A stretch of DNA of 8,152 nt from Thermoplasmata archaeon (GTDB lineage Archaea > Thermoplasmatota > Thermoplasmata > Thermoplasmatales > Thermoplasmataceae). Below are positions 5,408 to 8,152 of this stretch, piece by piece; within the stretch, counting starts at the first letter, position 1; every line of letters begins with the position of its first letter. The position numbers were made by a program, and so were the translations under genes. The notes below the pieces were generated by a model. The model made no database searches, was not told the origin of the DNA, and saw nothing but the letters and a program-made list of their open reading frames with translations. The stretch spans positions 1 to 8,152 of the forward strand of contig JAJYVJ010000073.1 of NCBI GenBank assembly GCA_021792045.1. Direction: 5' to 3'.

Positions 5408-6718
5408 TCACGTATGTTTAGCTTGACTGAAACAAGTGTTTAACAACCACTTCCATAGCGGGATATACTTGATTACTTTTCCCTCCAAAATTTCTTCGTC
5501 TTCGTAATCCCAGGTGATTACAGTCAAGGCTGTGCATTTTAAATCCTTTGATGCTAAGACCAGGCTATATGTTTCCCTTTCGTTGATATCCATCCTGCTG
5601 GAAATGTGAGAAACCTGTATGAGCTCAACTATCTCACTACCTTTTTTCAGAATAAAGTCGACCTCTCTTCCACGATGATCCTTCCAATAATACATCTCCA
5701 GATTCAGTGCGAAATATATGTTCCTGCGCATTAGTTCCACGAATACGAGATTCTCCATCTGTCTTCCGCGGTCTGGACTTACCCTGAACGCGATACTATC
5801 AGCTATTCCAGTGTCAACAACATAGACTTTTCTTGGTGCTATGAACTGATCCTTGAGCTTGAAGGAAAAGCGTTGTAGAAGGAAAAACATGTAGGCATCT
5901 TCCAGGTAGCCCACGTATTTTGCAACCGTATGTCCATTCTTTACGCCCACATAACCTGCCAGTTTTTCAAAAGATATTTCCTTGCATAGATTTGAAGACA
6001 GGTACAGTGAAAGACTTCTGATAGCCTCCATATTGCGAATCTTGTGTTGCAGAATAATGTCATTTTCCACTATGTCTCTATATATGCCCTGTAATATTCT
6101 GGTACCGAATTTCTGAACTTCCGGGAAACCACCCTTGACAAGGAAATGATTTAGTAACCTTTTTACATCTGCCTTTTTGTCGGTTGAATATTCCCAATTT
6201 TGGTCCAGTTCTACTCCGTTTGTTTTCAGGAATTCCCGAAAACTAAATGGAAAAAGAACAACATCTGAATGTCTTCCAGTTATGAATGTGGATAAATTAC
6301 CTCTCAGAAGACCTGAGTTGCTTCCCGTAATAATGATCCTCTTTGAAGTTCTGAGCCTGGCTACAAATCTCTCCCACCCCTGCACTCTTTGAATTTCGTC
6401 AAACACAAAGTAATCGACTTCTGAATACAGTTCAGAAAATGCTTGAAATACCCTGGACAATTCGTCTGAACGCATCGTCGCTAATCTCTCGTCGAAGAAA
6501 TTTATGTATCCAAACTTTTTGTCTTTCAATAGCAACCAAGTAAAAACGGATTTTCCAGATCTTCTCACTCCAAGAATGACGAGTAGGTTAGGATGTGTTA
6601 ATAAGGATCTTAAATCGTCAGTATCAATTTCTCTTTCTATTATCTTCTCCTGTTGAAACAACTCTTCCATTAGTTGACGCTGCGAAACTATCACCGATTT
6701 TAATTCCTCGACATTCAT
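5408..6718 (-). CDS. AAA ATPase with DUF4143 domain (ATPase 2)
   Basis: This 436-residue predicted AAA ATPase has the archaeal-style N-terminus (ELKSVIVSQRQ, then KIIEREID). Walker A is GVRRSGKS (50-57), Walker B YFVFDEIQ (103-110) and the sensor-like motif TGSNSGLL (131-138). A GGFPEV element (196-201) and KVYVVDTGIADS (297-308) mark the DUF4143 part. Near the C-terminus REVDFIL (351-357) is followed by ELIQVS (365-370), where the ExK of a nuclease-like core would be. The lysine is missing, unlike ATPase 1, though a QVS ending is common in this archaeal subtype. The function is unknown. The start is ATG, with only a weak TATA-like element ahead. It lies between vapBC and module 2 on the same strand. 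It appears intact. Confidence 0.85.
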   Translation of the reverse strand: MNVEELKSVIVSQRQLMEELFQQEKIIEREIDTDDLRSLLTHPNLLVILGVRRSGKSVFTWLLLKDKKFGYINFFDERLATMRSDELSRVFQAFSELYSEVDYFVFDEIQRVQGWERFVARLRTSKRIIITGSNSGLLRGNLSTFITGRHSDVVLFPFSFREFLKTNGVELDQNWEYSTDKKADVKRLLNHFLVKGGFPEVQKFGTRILQGIYRDIVENDIILQHKIRNMEAIRSLSLYLSSNLCKEISFEKLAGYVGVKNGHTVAKYVGYLEDAYMFFLLQRFSFKLKDQFIAPRKVYVVDTGIADSIAFRVSPDRGRQMENLVFVELMRRNIYFALNLEMYYWKDHRGREVDFILKKGSEIVELIQVSHISSRMDINERETYSLVLASKDLKCTALTVITWDYEDEEILEGKVIKYIPLWKWLLNTCFSQAKHT

Positions 6719-6737
6719 CTACATCTCAATCGCAAGC

Positions 6738-6747
6738 TTTTACAAAA
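6738..6747 (-). promoter_or_regulatory. Weak TATA-like element of ATPase 2
   Basis: TTTTGTAAAA on the - strand is centred about 25 bases upstream of the ATPase 2 ATG. The spacing suits a leaderless message, but the match to consensus is poor. No clear ribosome binding site precedes the ATG. Confidence 0.3.
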
Positions 6748-6849
6748 TTCTTGTCATTTCATCAAATAAAACTACAACCTTGCCGTGAAACCCGTTGGTT
6801 TGAAACTACCGGCAAATGATCCTGATTTAGGAAAGCTAATGACTGGTAT

Positions 6850-6867
6850 CAAAAACCCTGTTTTTTG
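6850..6867 (-). terminator. Possible vapBC terminator
   Basis: CAAAAA and TTTTTG pair around a 6-base spacer, and on the - strand CAGGG is followed by TTTTTG. It lies about 42 bases beyond the vapC stop. The stem is A/T-rich and the T-run is only five, so this is tentative. Confidence 0.3.
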
Positions 6868-6873
6868 CTGAGT

Positions 6874-6906
6874 CTATACCAGAATTCATCTTTCATCTCC
6901 TTAATC
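6874..6906 (-). pseudogene. Relic of a wHTH/nucleotidyltransferase junction
   Basis: This 33-base stretch matches 4707-4740 at 31 of 34 aligned positions (two substitutions and one deleted base). In module 2 the same stretch holds the end of the wHTH gene, the GGAGATGA ribosome site and the start of the nucleotidyltransferase. Here the - strand reads KEMKDEFWYRLSKKQGF and then stops. The EFW and LSKK.F pieces resemble the nucleotidyltransferase N-terminus (EFWN and LSKKYKF) with the residues between lost. No convincing similarity continues further, so it is a scar of a third copy or of a recombination event between vapC and ATPase 2. Confidence 0.5.
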
Positions 6907-6908
6907 GA

Positions 6909-7325
6909 TCATGTTACCTCATCTACGGAACTCGACTCCGTGTTGTGCTCTTTTGCCACTTTGGCAAGTTTTAGGTCTTCGGTCAACAATACTCTGTTCT
7001 CTCTTTGTGCTAAATAGAAAAACGATGCATCATAGAAGCTGAGGCCCGTCTCAAGGCTTATCTTAAGAATCCTAGACAGTTCATGACTGAACAATGCTGC
7101 TTTTTGTAGTGAACCGATAACAACTTCCATCTCCGTCCCAATTTCTAAGAGCTTGGGTTCAGATGACTTCACCAATACTTCATCTTTTCTCTTTCTCAGG
7201 GCATTTCCAACTTCAAAAAAAGTCAACTCACTAATGAGGGAGTTTGTCAGTATCTCAAGTTTTACTCCTGACTTTATGAAGAATAACTTGAAAAGGGAAC
7301 TTGAATCCAGCACGTATCTATTCAA
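6909..7325 (-). CDS. vapC: PIN-domain ribonuclease toxin VapC
   Basis: This 138-residue PIN-domain toxin should cleave RNA when not bound by VapB. The expected acidic residues are present: D7 in YVLDSSSL, E38 in LTFFEVGNAL, D99 in LSFYDASFF and D117 in LLTEDLKLA. Length and motif spacing are normal. It begins four bases after the vapB stop, so the two form an operon. The start is TTG at 7325. The sequence AGGTGATC just before it matches the archaeal anti-Shine-Dalgarno, with a 4-base gap after GGTGA, and no ATG or GTG precedes D7. A degenerate copy lies at about 7846-8080. The RNA target cannot be read from sequence. Confidence 0.9.
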   Translation of the reverse strand: MNRYVLDSSSLFKLFFIKSGVKLEILTNSLISELTFFEVGNALRKRKDEVLVKSSEPKLLEIGTEMEVVIGSLQKAALFSHELSRILKISLETGLSFYDASFFYLAQRENRVLLTEDLKLAKVAKEHNTESSSVDEVT

Positions 7326-7329
7326 CAGA

Positions 7330-7554
7330 TCACCTTTGATCTCTGCTCTCTCTAATCAGTCTAATATAATCCTGAGGGTTCTCGTCAGCCAACATTTCCT
7401 CCAGTTTATGCAGACTTTCTCTTAGAGCCTGGTTTTTTCTTCTAGCGACCTCTTTGATAAGCGCCTCACGTACTGTTTCCGAAATGTTGACGCCTAGTTC
7501 CTTGACATCATTCAGGAGTTTATCATCAATACGAACGCCAATGTTATGTGTCAT
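7330..7554 (-). CDS. vapB: Ribbon-helix-helix antitoxin VapB
   Basis: This 74-residue antitoxin has a CopG/CcdA-like ribbon-helix-helix domain at residues 1-40. The strand HNIGVRIDD is followed by helices around LLNDVKELG and ISETVREALIKEVARRK. The C-terminal half is charged and probably helical, ending QDYIRLIRESRDQR, and should wrap the VapC active site. The frame is open to a start at 7584, but the TATA box at 7571-7580 makes the ATG at 7554 the natural start of a leaderless message. GTATAAC (7561-7567) between TATA box and start, and the palindrome CATAATTATG over the start codon, are candidate operator elements for autorepression. Confidence 0.88.
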   Translation of the reverse strand: MTHNIGVRIDDKLLNDVKELGVNISETVREALIKEVARRKNQALRESLHKLEEMLADENPQDYIRLIRESRDQR

Positions 7555-7580
7555 AATTATGTATAACAACTTATATATTA
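7552..7580 (-). promoter_or_regulatory. vapBC promoter with candidate operator
   Basis: On the - strand TTAATATATAA (TATA box at 7571-7580) lies 22-25 bases before the ATG. Between them are GTTATAC (7567-7561) and the perfect 10-base palindrome CATAATTATG (7552-7561), which includes the start codon. A VapB dimer bound here would cover the transcription start. The same half-site forms a perfect inverted repeat at 1-18. Confidence 0.55.
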
Positions 7581-7617
7581 ACATTTACGTATAAACAACC
7601 GCATTTATCAACCAACC

Positions 7618-7814
7618 AGACTCATATTCCTGCCTCCGTACTCACCACAGCTGAATCCAGTTGAGCCAATCTGGAAATCCATAAAAAGAGCAATTTCAAG
7701 GACCTTTGTGAAAGACCAGAATATGATGGTTGAGACAGTCTAAACGAATTTCATTGAACTTTTCAAGCGCAAATCCTTCTGCAAAAAAACCGGGTTGAGA
7801 TATTTGTTAACTAA
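7618..7814 (+). pseudogene. 3' remnant of an IS630-family transposase
   Basis: From 7621 the + strand reads LIFLPPYSPQLNPVEPIWKS, then IKRAISRTFVKDQNMMVETV, and hits TAA at 7741-7743. PPYSP.LNPVE..W is the hallmark around the third catalytic acid (the Glu at 7663-7665) of IS630/Tc1-type DDE transposases. Past the stop the same frame continues as TNFIELFKRKSFCK, and after a one-base shift in a run of seven A it reads RVEIFVN and a stop at 7812-7814, the expected end of such a protein. Nothing upstream of about 7618 fits, so roughly the first three quarters are missing. The element is dead: truncated, with one stop and one frameshift. Confidence 0.8.
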
Positions 7815-7845
7815 TAGTCTAATCAGTTATGGCAAACACTATAAA
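7815..7845 (+). mobile_element. Probable right end of the IS630 remnant
   Basis: This is the 31-base segment between the transposase stop and the point where vapC similarity resumes. IS630 elements insert at TA. A TATAAATA sequence at 7841-7848 marks the likely junction with the disrupted vapC copy. The terminal repeat cannot be verified because the left end is absent. Confidence 0.35.
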
Positions 7846-8080
7846 TAACGCTGCTTTGTTCAATCAACCGAAAACAGCTTCCATCTCTGTCACGATTTCC
7901 AGGAGCTTGAATTCGGATGATTTCATCAATACGTTATCCCCCCCTTTCTCAGGGCATTTCCCACTTCAAAGAAGGTCAACTCACAAACAATAGAATTTAC
8001 GAGTATCTCGGGTTTTATAGCTGGCGAACCTGTTCCGAAAGGAGCCCCGCGAATGAATCAGGGGGGATGTCAGATCATTT
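7846..8080 (-). pseudogene. vapC: Decayed second vapC, interrupted by the IS630 remnant
   Basis: The - strand is plainly similar to the intact vapC (7097-7325) in DNA and protein. Degenerate pieces of the start lie near 8035-8065. Then IKPEILVNSIVCELTFFEVG and NALRKGG follow in one frame, and a one-base deletion at a seven-C run on the + strand (7938-7944) shifts the frame. It continues DNVLMKSSEFKLLEIVTEME and AVFG, a TGA replacing the Ser codon of the parent, then LNKAALF. The first catalytic Asp region is altered, the second acidic position (Glu in TFFEVG) survives, and the C-terminal half with the last two acids is missing where the IS630 remnant begins. It cannot make an active toxin. 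Confidence 0.85.
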
Positions 8081-8152
8081 GTTCCCGCTACCGACATGTC
8101 GTTTTACCAGTCGCAGGATCTGCGAAGCTGGCTCAGCATATTCTTTTGCCTT
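8075..8152 (-). pseudogene. vapB: Partial second vapB, 3' end only
   Basis: Twenty-five codons run in from the right edge: KAKEYAEPASQILRLVKRHV, then GSGNK and TGA at 8075-8077. The ILRLVKR stretch resembles YIRLIRE at the end of the intact VapB. The stop is followed by TGATCTG exactly as after the intact vapB, so position and sequence both mark it as the antitoxin partner of the decayed vapC. The visible part is open. Whether the rest is intact lies outside the window, and an orphan antitoxin may survive. Confidence 0.6.

Noticed and set aside
1..8152. CRISPR array or other regularly spaced repeats
   Set aside because: No direct repeats with regular spacing were seen on either strand.

Overview
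The window looks like a piece of an archaeal genome, most likely from the Thermoplasmatales or a close relative. The support is indirect. Promoters have archaeal TATA boxes centred about 25 bases upstream of start codons, so several transcripts would be leaderless. T-runs follow some stop codons. The gene content (archaeal DUF4143 ATPases, a VapBC pair with a ribbon-helix-helix antitoxin, wHTH/nucleotidyltransferase pairs) fits. No housekeeping gene is present, so the lineage is an inference. The region reads as an accessory island of toxin-antitoxin or defence modules mixed with decayed copies and transposon debris.

Layout from left to right. Bases 1-198 hold a perfect inverted repeat at the edge and then the TATA box of module 1. 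Module 1 (199-1459, + strand) is a wHTH protein overlapping a nucleotidyltransferase, an AbiEi/AbiEii-like pair. Bases 1460-1830 hold T-rich terminators and a 32-codon ORF with its own promoter and terminator. A DUF4143-type AAA ATPase (ATPase 1) follows on the - strand (1831-3099). About 950 bases (3100-4066) contain no intact gene, only a decayed coding fragment and two inverted repeats.

Module 2 (4067-5333, - strand) is a second, strongly diverged wHTH/nucleotidyltransferase pair with its own TATA box and a flanking inverted repeat. A second DUF4143 ATPase of a different subtype lies at 5408-6718 (-). Bases 6719-6908 carry a 33-base relic of a wHTH/nucleotidyltransferase junction. An intact vapBC operon follows (6909-7554, -). 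Then come the 3' end of a decayed IS630-family transposase (about 7618-7814, +) and a decayed second vapBC (about 7846 to the window end, -).

Inferred joint function: each wHTH/NTase pair would act as a toxin-antitoxin-like unit, with the wHTH as autoregulator and antitoxin and the NTase modifying a cellular target. VapC is a PIN ribonuclease held by VapB. The ATPases have no known partner but sit next to both pairs. The most informative observations concern history. The vapBC locus was duplicated, and the outer copy was broken by an apparent IS630 insertion, a frameshift at a seven-base homopolymer and in-frame stops. A further wHTH/NTase copy left a short scar between vapC and ATPase 2.
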